A DNA stretch of 64,000 nucleotides from Phytophthora quininea (Eukaryota; Oomycota; Peronosporomycetes; Peronosporales; Peronosporaceae). Where the stretch lies: contig JAAVTG010000579.1 in NCBI GenBank assembly GCA_011947345.1, forward strand, positions 248,001 through 312,000, in the 5' to 3' direction. The notes under the pieces were generated by a model. The model worked only from the letters and a program-made list of their open reading frames with translations, searched no databases and was not told where the DNA came from. Position 1 is the stretch's first letter, and the number at the start of each line of letters is the position of its first letter. This document shows, piece after piece, positions 8,885 to 20,126 of the stretch. The translations under genes and the position numbers were made by a program.

Positions 8885-10990
8885 GTCGCGCCACATCGCG
8901 CATCTCGGTGCGGTTTGACTGTTATGGTGTCAGGATATTTCAACCAACACGAAGATTGAGGCTTATCCAATCTCACCATTCATTTTACCGTTGCAGCTCC
9001 CTGACCGAAAAATGCGGACTCGGTTTCGACGACAACGACCAGATTTTACCCTTTCGTTTTGAAATCCACTCGACATCGTCATACTCCCTTCAATTTTAGG
9101 CTTTTGATAATTTCTGCTAGCAACTAAATGCGGTGGGAAGCGCTCAACATATTCGAGATTATATCTTCTCATTATTTGCAGCAGGGTTTTGTGGACTGGA
9201 ACCTAAACTTCTTCAACAAGTTCGAGAACGCTTTGTCTTGTATCGATTGCAATACTTTCTCGATGACCTCTAACCACGCTACACGTTCATTGCGGCAAGC
9301 ACATTACTTGCTTGTAACTTCTAACGGCGTAGTGGGGGAGCTGGGCAACACCGAGTGATTATATATCCACAGATCAGGGTGCACACCCAGTAGTTGTTGC
9401 AAGAAGAACACCCGAACGTTAGCGTATTTTATGTTGACTTCATGCTACTAGACCAGTCCTATACTTACGGACTTAGAAAGATAAAAATTGACTTTATAGC
9501 TTGCTACATCCACATCACGCAGCAAATGATTTCAACGAAAAGCGCTTTCACGACAGAGCGTTTTTACATCTCCAATCGCATCGTGCATCGTGCCATCGCG
9601 ATATTTATAAGTAAAGTCCAATTTATTTGGTTCCTCCAATTATCCTATAGTGGTATACTAGTTGATTCATAATTCACCACGTAACAGCCAAACTGCTTTA
9701 AATACCATATTTTCAACATGCCAAATTACGAGCCAGTTTATGGCTGCTGGGTATGCACGGTTGTGCCTAGAGGCACTATCCTCTTTGTGACAGTTCTACT
9801 CGACTTTTGGTATCGCAACGTGGACAATGAGTTGAAACCTGCGATGGGAACCATTACGCTGTCGTTTTCGCTACCAGAATTTTCAGATAAGCACCAGTTT
9901 ACACAGGCAAGAAAGATACACTAGCATGCATTTTGGATTTTGTCATGAGGTAAGGGCCAGTATTAAATGAAATCGAGCATTACATTTTTAATGAAATGGT
10001 CACGTGAAGTTGTCCTCATTCATCGCAGCCGTCCAATCACGAAGAGCATCGCGTGACCATTAACTCAATGGTACCCCATCAACCTTGCATGGAGCTGATA
10101 ATACCCGAACGCTAGTCATGCGCAGTAGGCAGGTGTGCATGATTCAGTATGTACTATCATTAAATCTGTCGGATTAGGACCAGGTTTCTTGATGCACTGA
10201 GTCCTATCAGGCAGGCTGATAGGATTCATTGACACTTTGTTCACATAAGATCAGGAGAAAATTTGTTACATGGCTACACGAGACCTAGTGTGCAGTAACC
10301 AAACGTGTAGAGAGAGCTATCGCTGTCTAAAACAAAAGCTTGAATGCTGGGGGTGCAGAGATGGGAAGGTACGCTCCACTTGTAGCGTTCCCCAAGACAG
10401 AGATTCGTAAGTTTCAGGAAAGGGACCAATTCCATAACCTGGGATAATTCCAGGTAATCTGGGGTTTCTCACGGTATCTTCGAGTGACCCTTCAGCTAAA
10501 TATCCCTGATTTGCCATCCTCATGAAGAAGCCCGCCGGGCTCTTGCCTGGAATTTAAATTGATTTGTATGAGTTGAATACCCAATCAGAATTCTTCGAAT
10601 TTGCAAGCCGGAAGATTGGTCTGTGGAATAGTCGTACGAACGCGACGGGATGATAGCCAGTTTCCCTATTCGCAAAGACCGCGGTTGGCTTTGAGCGGTC
10701 ACAGTAGCGTTGCTGCTGACCGACGTCGTCGAGAAAAAAGTGCTGGTGAGCGCCCACTCCAGTAATTATTTTATTTGGTTCGCAGCCCATTGAACGAGTG
10801 CTAATGCTATAAACTTCTGAAATGCCTTTGCACAATGTCTGAAATATTGTTGTGGTGCAGTGGGACACGTTGAATTAATTGCCAATAGCTTTTAGAAACT
10901 GTTCAAACACTTGAATTAAAATTCGTCTGCCCTTGCCGGTTTTGGAAGCAGTAGTAGCGATGCTTGCGAAGTGCAGGCCCCTTCTCCAAC
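8885..10990. other. AT-rich region, no gene recognised
   Basis: Short open frames on both strands (up to about 100 codons, for example 9394-9672, 9718-9924, 10554-10868) show no recognisable motifs. I see no LTR, TIR or RNA gene here. Confidence 0.4.
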
Positions 10991-11524
10991 TTAATTCGGC
11001 AATAATGACACTGTCTGTGGCAGCATAACGTTTTGTACAGTATCAGGGGTCCGTTTAACACCCTCGCACTGCGTATACCAGTGAACGTTGTAATTTCTCG
11101 TATTATACGACAAGCCGTGGCGGACTAGGTCCCCTCGGAATAAAATACAAAACCCAGCAGTGATGCTGATCTCGGTGGCCTCACACGCTTCCTTCAGTTC
11201 CATACAGCCTACAAAGACTTAAAGACTTGTACTTCTTTGGAGCGCAAATACCATACTTGCCGGAACACCGAATTCAAGGCGCTGGGTTTTCGCAATGTCG
11301 TTCGAGTTGTAATCTTGGTGCACCTCCTGCTCTTCTCCATCAGGCTCCGATAACACACCTACAATCCATCCAGGATGCATGATGGAGGTCAACACCAGCA
11401 AGGCCATCTTCAGCCCCGTTAAAGAAGATGATATGTTCTTTCTCTCTACTCGTGATTGCAGTCGAAACGCGCCATCATCCATTTTTATATATTTTATGTA
11501 TTGATATTGCTTGCAAGTTAACAA
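10991..11524 (-). pseudogene. remnant resembling a 2OG-Fe(II) oxygenase-like protein
   Basis: Two blocks lie in one frame, separated by an in-frame TAA at 11219-11221. The first contains EEQEVHQDYNSNDIA, an H-x-D-like metal motif. The second contains ITAGFCILFRGDLVRHGLSY and YNVHWYTQCEGVKR, resembling the distal part of a double-stranded beta-helix oxygenase fold common in oomycete hypothetical proteins. No start region or further exons are recognisable in the AT-rich surroundings. This is a weak, motif-level call. Confidence 0.3.
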
Positions 11525-12575
11525 CGCTTGCCTAACTCAACAAAATCATTTTTCGTAGTGTGTCGAAAACTAATTTACCAAAATAGATATGAGACATAGT
11601 TAAACTGTGTCAATATATTATGCAATGGTAAACATAGCGGGTTAAGTTGTGCCGCAGAACAAGCGTCCATTCGATTTATATTAGATAGTATGTAGGTGGC
11701 AAGTTCAGAATATAGAAAAATTGTCTCTAAGTGTTCCGTTAAAATGATGGCACCTTAGCCAAAACTAGTTATACGCATTCAACCACAGGGCTTTCAATAT
11801 TGCTAAAACGTGTGCGTTTAGGTGTATATTCAAGTGTAACGCCCTAGACGCGCCCCTAAAACCAGCTTCTTAAAGAAAAACTCAAAATGGCTGAATATTC
11901 GATCGTTTTTGACACCTTATACGTTCAGAAGCTATTATCATTTTGCTTAGACAACTAGATACTGCATAGGTAGCCCAAGAACAACGATATGTTGTGAAAA
12001 TAATCCCAATCGAATGATATTTTATTTTGCCTATAGAATAGTCGCAACCACTTTGCTCGGAATGTCATGTTTGACCTACCATAACTCAATAACCAAAATT
12101 GGTCCAATCATGCCACTGCTCCCCACTCCTCTCAGAAAAACCTCAATTTACAGGCATTAAAATATCATGAACTGATTTACAAAATCGGAGATTTTAATTT
12201 TCGAGCCCCTCCCCCAAAAAAACAAAAAAATGCTGTATTATCTCGTTGAGTCAGGCAATCGTTGTTAATATTTATATAAGAAATGAGTAAATCTGCTTTT
12301 TTTTGCATTTATGGTTACCTGGCCCATCTTGTGAAGACACCAGTGTATATTCGCTAATTAGCCTCTTTAATAATATCTGGAACAACCCTTTCCGGTAGCA
12401 GGAAGTCTCCGCTTATAAATTCATGGGGAACAGACGGCGAAGCGCTCAGTCGCCTATATTATTCTGTGCAGATATCGGAAAGCGAAAGCCAGTTTGTGTT
12501 CGCAGGTATTTGTATTAGTTTTTTCTGTAGCGTGGGTAGACGGTATGTAGCAAAAACGCTATATAGAGAGCAAAT
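11525..12575. other. AT-rich region, no gene recognised
   Basis: No frame longer than about 60 codons and no motif seen. It ends at the LINE target site. Confidence 0.4.
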
Positions 12576-12589
12576 GCGGTTGGAAGTAA

Positions 12590-12602
12590 TGTAATGTAAT
12601 GA
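12590..12602 (-). repeat. ATTAC tail of the LINE
   Basis: Short tandem TGTAATGTAATG on the plus strand at the 3' end of the element, directly next to the target duplication. It takes the place of a poly(A) tail. Confidence 0.7.
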
Positions 12603-12623
12603 TTGACGTGTTCGCGTAGCCAA

Positions 12624-14510
12624 TTACACCTGCGCTAAACTCTGTTTAGCTAGTCGGCGGCATAAGGTGGTGTCCGCATACGTCGAGTCTCCCTTGGCCG
12701 GAAGCGAGTCCGCGATGCTAATCATGAGTGTCTTCCATTTCTGTCGGTCGTGAGCGAGCAGCTGGAGCGCATCGAGGTCTTTATCCGTGCGGAGGCGGTA
12801 TCCACATCTGCTAGCGAGTAGATCCTGGTCGAGTACATCGGGTAGCTTCGTGCGCGGTCGTCCTCGCCATCGTTTACCTGTTGATGCAAAATAAGCCTTC
12901 ATTTCCAGGAACGCTGGTATAGTTCTTGGGCGACGCAGGATGTGGCCGAATAGGCCCCATCGTGCTTTGGTAATGCGATGGCGCAACGGACGCTCTTCGC
13001 AAGCTTCATAGAGTTCCTCGTTGGATATCCGGCGGGGTATCGCGCGTTGAGGACGGATCGTAGGTGCCTGCGGTGAAAACTTTCCAGTCGGCGTGTCTGC
13101 GTCGGCGTGAGAGCCCAGGTGCCGCAATTGTACAGGAGTATCAGCAACACGTAGCAGTTGTAAAGCCGGATGCGGGTCTTGTCAGTGATCTTGTGCGGGC
13201 GGATCCAGACTGTCCAGAGTCTACGTAGTGCAGCAGCCGCCAATGTCTTGCGGCGAGAAACGTCTTCCATATCGCCGAGGAGGGAGCCGAGCTTGCGTGT
13301 GCCTTTCCATGCTTCTCCGGCTCCACGATCTCGAGGTGCTTGTTTCTTGGGCGACGGCGACATACATCTTTCGAGCTTTGTGAGCTCGGTTTTCGTCGTG
13401 TTCATCGTCAGTGACCATCTTGCTAGCACTGTTGGTGCGTAGGTCTGGGTGAGTTCGACGAGCTTCGGATCGTGGCATATGAAGTCAGCGTCGTCAGCGT
13501 ACACGATCATTTGGTTGAGGAGATCGGGTGGGATGGCGGGATGGCTGGCTAGGTCTCTGAACGCGGCTTCTAGATAGATGACAAACAAAACTGGTGAGAG
13601 TGAGTCGCCATGTGGGGTACCTGTGTTGCTGAGAAAAGGCTGGAGTCGGGTCTTGCCAACACGTAGTGTCAGCGTCGTATCGGAGAGCAGTAGACGGATG
13701 AGGCGAATTTCGTCGTCGTGGAGGAATGTCTGGAGTACCTTGATCAACTGGGCGCGGTCGATGGTGTCGAAGGCTCTGGAGAGGTCGATGCCCAAGACGT
13801 GTATGACGTCCTGAAACTTTTGAACTCTTGCGCAGAGCCATTGGTGGGTCCAGACTACGTCTGCCGTGCTACGAAACCTGCGGAATCCGCTCTGGTGAGC
13901 GGAGAGGTACTTGTCAACTGCTGGTGTGATTCGGTGGAGAACTATCAGCGAGATCGCCTTTCGAATAGTGTTCAAAAGTACGATTGGGCGTAGGCTTGAG
14001 CATACTCCTCGAGGCTTGTTGGGTTTTTGAAGGCAGAGCAGCGTACCGGCTCCGAGATTGTCGTGGCATCAGTGGCGCTTGGTGCAGGACCGGGAAGACT
14101 GGGGAGCTGTAGATAAGTAGGCTGATGAAGGCAAGTAGAAAAGTGTATTGATGAGAGTTTAGGAAGATGGCTGTTGCCCTGTAGAGCGACAGCCAGTCAT
14201 TTAGATCAGCCAGATTAAGAGTAAATACGAGAAGTTTTTACAGAGTCATTGGGATACTTCCGCTACTTTAGGGAATGTGACGTGTGAGCTGTGTCACTTC
14301 ACAGAGATCAAGTAGTTCGCCACGTTCGAAGCTACGGTTCAGTAGTTCAGCGAGTCGTGGCGCTAACTCGTCGGCGGCGTACTTAAGCAGTTCGGCGGGA
14401 ATGTTGTCTGGTCCGGCCGCTCGGCCGTTGTTGAGGCGGCGAAGCGCTCGTCGGAATTCTTCGGGGGTGACTGGAGTGGTCAATGCCTGGGCTGTCGTGT
14501 CATGGGCCAT
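12624..14510 (-). CDS. LINE reverse transcriptase (interrupted)
   Basis: RT motifs in order: AAGPDNIPAELLKYAADELA, then after the solo LTR LLCLQKPNKPRGVCSSLRPI, SGFRRFRSTADVVWTHQW, GIDLSRAFDTIDR, GTPHGDSLSPVLFVIYLEA and the catalytic box MIVYADDADF. A C-terminal region follows (ARWGLFGHILRRP, KRWRGRPRTKLPDVL) typical of LINE thumb and tail. The first RT block is separated from the rest by the 245-bp solo LTR. A further frameshift lies near 13000-13130. Confidence 0.9.
14054..14308. repeat. GAGAT target duplication bracketing a solo LTR
   Basis: GAGAT at 14054-14058 and 14304-14308. Removing the insert and one copy rejoins the RT frame (RGELLDL|GAGTLLCLQK). Confidence 0.85.
14059..14303. mobile_element. 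solo LTR inserted in the LINE RT gene, 245 bp
   Basis: Starts TGTCGTGGCATC and ends TCACTTCACA on the plus strand (TG...CA), with GAGAT on both sides. It has no coding capacity and differs in sequence from the solo LTR at 5967-6191, so it belongs to a different LTR family. Confidence 0.85.
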
Positions 14511-14662
14511 GGCCGTTCTGGACTTGTCGAGGAATTGGTCTTGGAAGTGGTCACGTACAACGGAGTAAGCCTTTTTGGGTGTAGTATATACTTACCTGTG
14601 TCGTCGCGGAGTAGCAGCCGTTGAGGTGCCTTGCGAGAGAGACCGCGGACGGCTTCGAACAT

Positions 14663-16027
14663 CTAAAACGAATCGCTGGTAGCTTCAATGCGCGAGATGG
14701 TGTCGTCGAGGTCTCTGTTAGCCAGTTCGCGGCACCGGTCTTGGATCTGGTGTAGGATCTTGTTGCGTTGGCGTCGAAGCGAAGTAAGGTCACTCGTCAT
14801 GTCGTTGTAGATACGTAGTCGGAGTTGACGTTGTAGTTCCGATAGCTGTGCAAGAACTGGGTCGTTGTATCTCCGGTGTTGATTTGATCGCGAGGGTTGG
14901 AGTCCGATGGTTTGGTTTGCTGCACCTTGGACGTGCTTGAAGACGGAGTCCCATTGCTTGGCGACGGATGTGCCGTCATCGTCCTTAGCTTCGGGTAGTA
15001 GGTCTTTAAGAGTCCTGGCATATGTCGTGCGTGTGTCATCGTCATGGATGAGATTGGCACAGGCAAGTTTCATGACAGGTCGGCGTCGTTGGCTCGGACT
15101 GAAGCGAAGGCGGGAAGCTCCAGCAAATAGAAAGTCTGCCGTGACCAATTTATGGTCGGAGGACGTGAGCGTTCCGCCCCAGGACTGAGCGTCGAGGCAT
15201 AAGCAGCGGCAGTTCTGTTGGCAGAGGACGTAGTCGATCTGGTTGTAGACAGGATGTTCCTGCCGGCGTTGGCTCCAGGTTGTCTTGTGTCGCGCTCGCT
15301 TTCGAAAGGCTGTATTCGTGGCAAAAAACGGTAAGTATCACAAAATTCGGCGAGAACGCGCCCGTTTCGGTTGCGAACGCCTCGGCCATGAGGTCCAAGG
15401 AAGTGTTCTCCAGTGGTACGGCGACCGAGTTTGGCGTTGAAGTCTCCTGTGATGACGGTGATGTCCCGGCGGGCGAACTGATCGATGGCAGATCTGAGGT
15501 CCGCGAAGAAGGTGTCGACTTCTGTAAGGGGCCTGCCGCTGTGTGCGCATACGCGGTGACGATGTTTAGTAGCCCTACTTGTGGTAGGCGCAGTTGAAGA
15601 ATGCCGATACGGTCGCTGTGGGCCCAGTACCGCCGTAAATACGGGGCGAGACGGGGGACACAGCGAAGCCGATACCATGGTGCTCATGTGTTGCTGGAAG
15701 TGTAAGGAGGGTGTAGTCTCCGGTCTCATAGCGCCCGAGTTTGTAGATCTTGGTCTCTTGGAGGCCTAATACGTCGAACTGGTACCGTTGGAGGTCTCGT
15801 GGGAGCTTATCGAGCTGCTTGATTAGGGAGCCTAGAGACTGAACATTAAACGTGCCGAATATGAGGCGGTCAGTACGGTTAGTCCGATAGGGAAGATGAT
15901 TGGTTGGCGGGGGTGTTAGTTGGTCCAGTGGGGTTGCCACCGGTGCTTGAGGCCATAGAGATAAGGAGAGACTCGCAAGGGACGTGCAGGCGCAGCGAAG
16001 CGCCTGCCGGAAGCCCGCGAACGGCAT
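14663..16027 (-). CDS. LINE apurinic-type endonuclease (frameshifted)
   Basis: Endonuclease/exonuclease/phosphatase fold. Motifs: FGTFNVQSLGSL (catalytic Asn), DVLGLQETKIYKLG (catalytic Glu), HGIGFAVSP, ITVITGDFNAKLGRRT (Asp/Asn pair) and a C-terminal SSDHKLVTADF (catalytic His). Frame changes occur near 15600 and 15200. The region down to 14663 is a linker towards the RT. It acts in target nicking during reverse transcription. Confidence 0.85.
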
Positions 16028-16094
16028 TCCACGCCGTCCACGCGTTCCGGGGAGGGCGTCACCCCAACCCCAACCAGAAAGCGGTTAGAAGTAA

Positions 16095-17235
16095 GAAATC
16101 TAATTGTAATTGAAAAGATACTCCTTAATGATATGCGATTGTCGTGTTAAAAATATTTTACTAACCTACTCAATTGTACATTATGTCACCGCGGGAATTC
16201 TGGTTTATACAGTTAGCGTGCCTAAGATCTGCAGAAGAGCGGCAGATCGACTCGCGATAAGTGATATCAATCAGAGAGTTCTTGTTTGCCCTGTACTGCA
16301 CAAGTGCCGGTTGGTGTTCTTTGCGTATCAGTTCCAATGTGACCTGTTGCTCTCCACGTTTTTGTTAGAGGGAGTCTAAAACCCCCGATCATTCCGTTTA
16401 CTAGTTGAGCGTCTATCTTGCAGGCCAACCCATTTCGTGCTAAGACCACGCTCAAGCGGCTCAATAGCAGCTGCCGCTTGGGTTTGACTTGAGACTGCAT
16501 CTTATATCGTTTTGTATTGATTTTGTATCGGCTAGTTTGTGTATTCCTACGTTTGGAGGTGGTGTGCGTTCGTTGAACCAAGAACATGACTTACGACACG
16601 TCTAGGGTATTGAACTGAACCTGCTGTGACCCCCTCCCCGACCACCACCACCAAGGGCTATAAGTATGTTAGCTAGTTCTCTTGAGCTTGCAGTCCAAGA
16701 ACCTCGTCTTCAGTCTCTGCCCAAGAGAAGTGAGTTGAAGAGGAACGGATTGTGGGCACACTAATCCATTAGTTGATGCAATAGCTTTTCCAGTTTCCAT
16801 ATCTCCCCTGAGCTGTGTGTATTATCTTGTTAATTATTCTAAGCCCACACCAAATTCCAATAAATTTTACGCTCCGAGGGATTGTCGGTGCGGCAGAATC
16901 CGTTTTTCATATGCGGTTGGTTCCACGTTCCCAAAAGCGGAGGGTTTTTGACAAACGACGTTTTCGAGAAATATTGCCGACAGCGCTTTCACTTTTCGTG
17001 GGACATGCAATATTTCCCGCCGAACAATCAGCTGCAATTATATTTTTTCCATGTCACACCTTTTCTGTACTTTGCTTTGTGGAGCGACAGTGGGCATGTA
17101 AAAAACTGAGGAATTTCCATATTTCAGTTGTTTTAACTGAGGTTTGACAAATCACTGAGTAACATTACAATCACTGATATGATTGCTCCTATACTATTTG
17201 TCGCCAATTACTAACTATTTCTGCTCTTACATTGG
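16095..17235. other. no gene recognised
   Basis: Low-complexity and AT-rich stretches with one C-rich patch (16626-16655) followed by GGGCTATAAGTATG. This could be the promoter part of another LTR, but I could not find matching termini. The frame at 16815-17147 has no recognisable motif. Confidence 0.35.
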
Positions 17236-17274
17236 TTGTTGCATTTCCGCTTCTCATTTCCAGTTTTGCCGACG

Positions 17275-17660
17275 ATGGGACCTATCCTACGTCGTCCTCC
17301 GTCCAAGAAGAAATCCGGGCGCCCGAAGTCTAGGAAAACGACTACGTGCTGGCGGTGCCACGCGAGATTGAGCACCGCCACGAAGCTCAAGAATCATTTG
17401 GTGTGCAAAACGGGTTGCGGCCCGAAGGCCGTAGCCTAGCAGAAGGAACGGCGTAAACTCGCCAGTCGTTTGTCCAGCAAAGCTCACGCTATTAAGCGTA
17501 AGCTAGACAAGGTCGGCTGATGGGAGGAAACGCCGGTGGAAGAGGACTCCAACTGCGACGAAGAAATGAAAGGAGATAGTCACTACCTGACCTACGTTTG
17601 AGTAACAGGACCAGACAATCTAAAGCGCGCCAAGGACCTCGCCAAGCTGGACTGGACGAA
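17275..17660 (+). pseudogene. degraded AT-hook / C2HC zinc-finger fragment
   Basis: From ATG 17275 the frame reads MGPILRRPPSKKKSGRPKSR, containing an AT-hook-like GRP core. A C-x2-C-x12-H-x3-C finger follows (CWRCHARLSTATKLKNHLVC). A TAG at 17437-17439 ends the frame, but recognisable coding text continues downstream (SRLSSKAHAIKRKLDK, then KRAKDLAKLDWTNLIDVR) past two more stops. A splice acceptor-like TTTCCAG lies just upstream, so it may be a later exon. The finger spacing is the same as in the protein at 31.6-32.7 kb. Confidence 0.4.
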
Positions 17661-17790
17661 TCTCATTGACGTACGCTAAAAGGTATCATACCGATAATAT
17701 TAGTAGTAGAACAGAAAATAGTAATGAGGAATATTACTTTCTGATCTGATTAACCTGCTAATATAAGCGCTCAAACTTGGTCGGATCTCC

Positions 17791-18552
17791 TTACATTAGA
17801 GTTGGCTTGAACATGCTCACAAATAGGCGACTCGAAAAACCCACATGCTTGATGTGATTATGACAATAGTTTACTCGTGTCACCTTCCAAAACCCGCTGA
17901 TTCCGGATACATTGATCGAAAACTGGCACACGATATCCTCGGCGTTGTCCTCCGTGTCGAAAAATTGCTGACCGTTGAGGCGTTGCACACGTATTTGGCA
18001 TTCCCACGCCGTTCGGCTAGGAGCTGAAAATTTCAACCTTGAGCTGAAAGCCACAAGCCTGTGTAAATTCCTTGCACTGTGCTTGAATGGCTTTTGCGAC
18101 TGGTGATATTCCAATGCGACGTTTCCCCGACGGGCACACGCCACCCCGTAGTTGTCTTGACTCGGGTCTTTTTGCTGAACAATTACAACGGTACGGAGAA
18201 GTCCCAACGCTTGAGCAATCGACAGATCAGCAGCTTCGAGTGAGAACGGGACTTCACCGAATTGCTCTCTTTGTCGGAGCGGGGGCCATTTGAGAGAGTA
18301 GTGGCTGTTGTACGGGAAGATAGCGGACCGAGGAAGAATGCGGAATGATGTGTGAAAGTTGTTGAACCCACAAGTTTGAGCAGCAATTTTAGCCGGAATA
18401 GATAAACTGTAAGACGCAATTGGAAATTCGCTATTTATGTTATCTGCTCTGTTTTGTCGATCCAAAATTGCCAGCGCGCAATCCTCTTCAATTGCGCTCA
18501 TCAACTGGCCCAAGAGAAACAGTTTAGTAAAATATTGCACAGTAATAACCAA
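17791..18552 (-). CDS. MULE/FAR1-type DNA-binding domain fragment
   Basis: A 253-aa open frame. The C-terminal half (RTAWECQIRVQRLNGQQFFD, then GFWKVTRVNYCHNHIKHVGF) resembles the N-terminal zinc-binding domain of Mutator-like transposases and FAR1 proteins, which end in a W-x-V-x-x...H-N-H motif. No transposase core follows in frame. Other MULE relics lie 2.5 kb to the right on the same strand. The N-terminal half is unassigned. Probably a transposon relic and not a host gene. Confidence 0.35.
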   Translation of the reverse strand: MVITVQYFTKLFLLGQLMSAIEEDCALAILDRQNRADNINSEFPIASYSLSIPAKIAAQTCGFNNFHTSFRILPRSAIFPYNSHYSLKWPPLRQREQFGEVPFSLEAADLSIAQALGLLRTVVIVQQKDPSQDNYGVACARRGNVALEYHQSQKPFKHSARNLHRLVAFSSRLKFSAPSRTAWECQIRVQRLNGQQFFDTEDNAEDIVCQFSINVSGISGFWKVTRVNYCHNHIKHVGFSSRLFVSMFKPTLM

Positions 18553-19280
18553 GAACTATAGTACTATTTTGCAGATTAATTAATAACACTGATGCACTCC
18601 GAAATCCACGCTGCTACTACCATCCCAAAGTCAAAGCTCAGTTAAAACAACTGAAATATGGAAATTCCTATTAAAAATAAAAACTACATCTCATCGCAAT
18701 TTTGCACAGAAAAATCGCGTACGCTTTCATTTTGCGCTGACAAGCTTGCTTGAAATGAAACAGGCTTCTAACAAATAATGCGGTTGGATAGTGGTCTTTA
18801 AGCGCCCTGATTCATCCGGGCTCGAAGTCACAATAAATATGATCAGTGTCCATTTCGTATTCAGTTGCATCAAAAACCAGGAGACGCCTATTTCTTGGAC
18901 GTGCACAAACAAAATCTGCAGGGTAGTACGAGCGAGTAGGCCGGTCGTAAGTCGTGACTACAACACACTGTATAGGGAACTGGTGGATCGGCCCAGAGGG
19001 CATGGAGATCACTTATGTGCAAGAACACATACTATTGTCTTGCAAGCACCGTGTGACATCGTTGTCAAGCGTTTGTTGTTTCTGCTTGCACAGAAGCATG
19101 AAATCAAAGTGATTGGACCAAGCCATAGTGAACCCGTCCAGGGCTCTAGTTATACAAAATTAGATAAGGTGAAGCGTACAGACGTAATAATGAAAAATAC
19201 ATAGGTATTTCAGGTACCAATATTCTGTAAAGTGTATTTGAAAAATCTGGAATGTGGATGGGGGCAAGTTGATCTAGTGA
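18553..19280. other. no gene recognised
   Basis: Short frames on both strands without motifs; probably transposon-derived spacer. Confidence 0.3.
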
Positions 19281-19976
19281 TTGAGGTGGCTCAGCCGTGA
19301 AGGATGTTTACTACAAGATAGCAGAAGGTGTGATAGCGGTCAACGGCCATTTTCAAGTCGACTAACATGCGCTAAAATCACTTCCGGGGGTCGAACGCAG
19401 GCCAAGCATCGCGACCTCTCAAAATGTGCAAGGTTCGGTAATTGTAGCGATAATAGATGGAACGCTGTTTCATGCGTGTCTACGAAGAAGTCCATCAAAG
19501 GCCGAACGCAGCAGAGGTCTCTATTCAAGACTTTTGCATGTGGGAAGTGCATGCTCCCGTTCTTGTCTCATCGGATTGCAGAGCCAAAAAGCTTACGACT
19601 GTCTGTGTTGCCCAGAGTAGTACGACACCGCAAATTCTTTGACCAAGCACACTGGGTAGGCTCAACCTAACCAGAGAAATGGGAGCAAGCTTTGTGGCCA
19701 AGAGAATCAAGTCAAAGGCGCACAAGGAAAGATGGTAAAAGCAGTAGTGCTGGTAGAGAGCAAGGCGAGGAGTACGAGAGCGGTGATAAAGACGACGGCA
19801 GCTTCGACAGCCACCTAAGTGAGGAGAGCGATGATAACACGGGTGACGAAGAGAGCGGGAGCAGCGCTGAGAGTACGGGGAGTGAAGAAAGCTGGAGCAG
19901 CGATTCTGAGGTAAGCGGCAGTGATGAGAGTATAAAAAGCGACGAGATGGATATTAATCTATTGAACCAATACTGA
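19281..19976 (+). pseudogene. possible transposase C-terminal fragment with acidic tail
   Basis: Two plus-strand frames. The first ends with a basic/cysteine stretch (SCVSTKKSIKGRTQQRS, FKTFACGKCMLPFL) that loosely recalls the cysteine-rich C-terminus of piggyBac-like transposases. The second (19692-19976) is a strongly acidic Ser/Glu/Asp tail (GSFDSHLSEESDDNTGDEES and onward). No catalytic core is present nearby. The piggyBac suggestion is weak. Confidence 0.22.
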
Positions 19977-20126
19977 TAAAAGAGAAGTAAGTGGCACAGA
20001 AATAATGGTAACAAGATGACATTAAAAGAGTTAGTGACAAGGTGACACAAAAACTTATTGGTGATATCTTGAAGACACAACACCTTCGGATTGAATTAGG
20101 TGTCAGAACACAACATGTGCTGAATG

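Larger units (their letters stand above)
12590..16080 (-). mobile_element. non-LTR retrotransposon (LINE), EEP endonuclease + RT, about 3.5 kb
   Basis: Read from 16080 down to 12590. It encodes an apurinic-type endonuclease then an RT, and ends at its 3' side in ATTAC repeats (minus-strand CATTACATTACATTA, 12588-12602). Fourteen-bp target duplications flank it. The reading frame is broken by several frameshifts and by a solo LTR at 14059-14303. Size and one-ORF architecture fit an APE-type LINE that lacks a separate ORF1. With TSDs at both ends, this copy is essentially full length. Confidence 0.9.
12576..16094. repeat. 14-bp target duplication flanking the LINE
   Basis: GCGGTTGGAAGTAA (12576-12589) and GCGGTTAGAAGTAA (16081-16094) lie immediately outside the element and differ at one base. 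Confidence 0.85.

Noticed and set aside
16600..16860. possible solo LTR around GGGCTATAAGTATG
   Set aside because: I could not find TG...CA ends with a matching 5-bp duplication.
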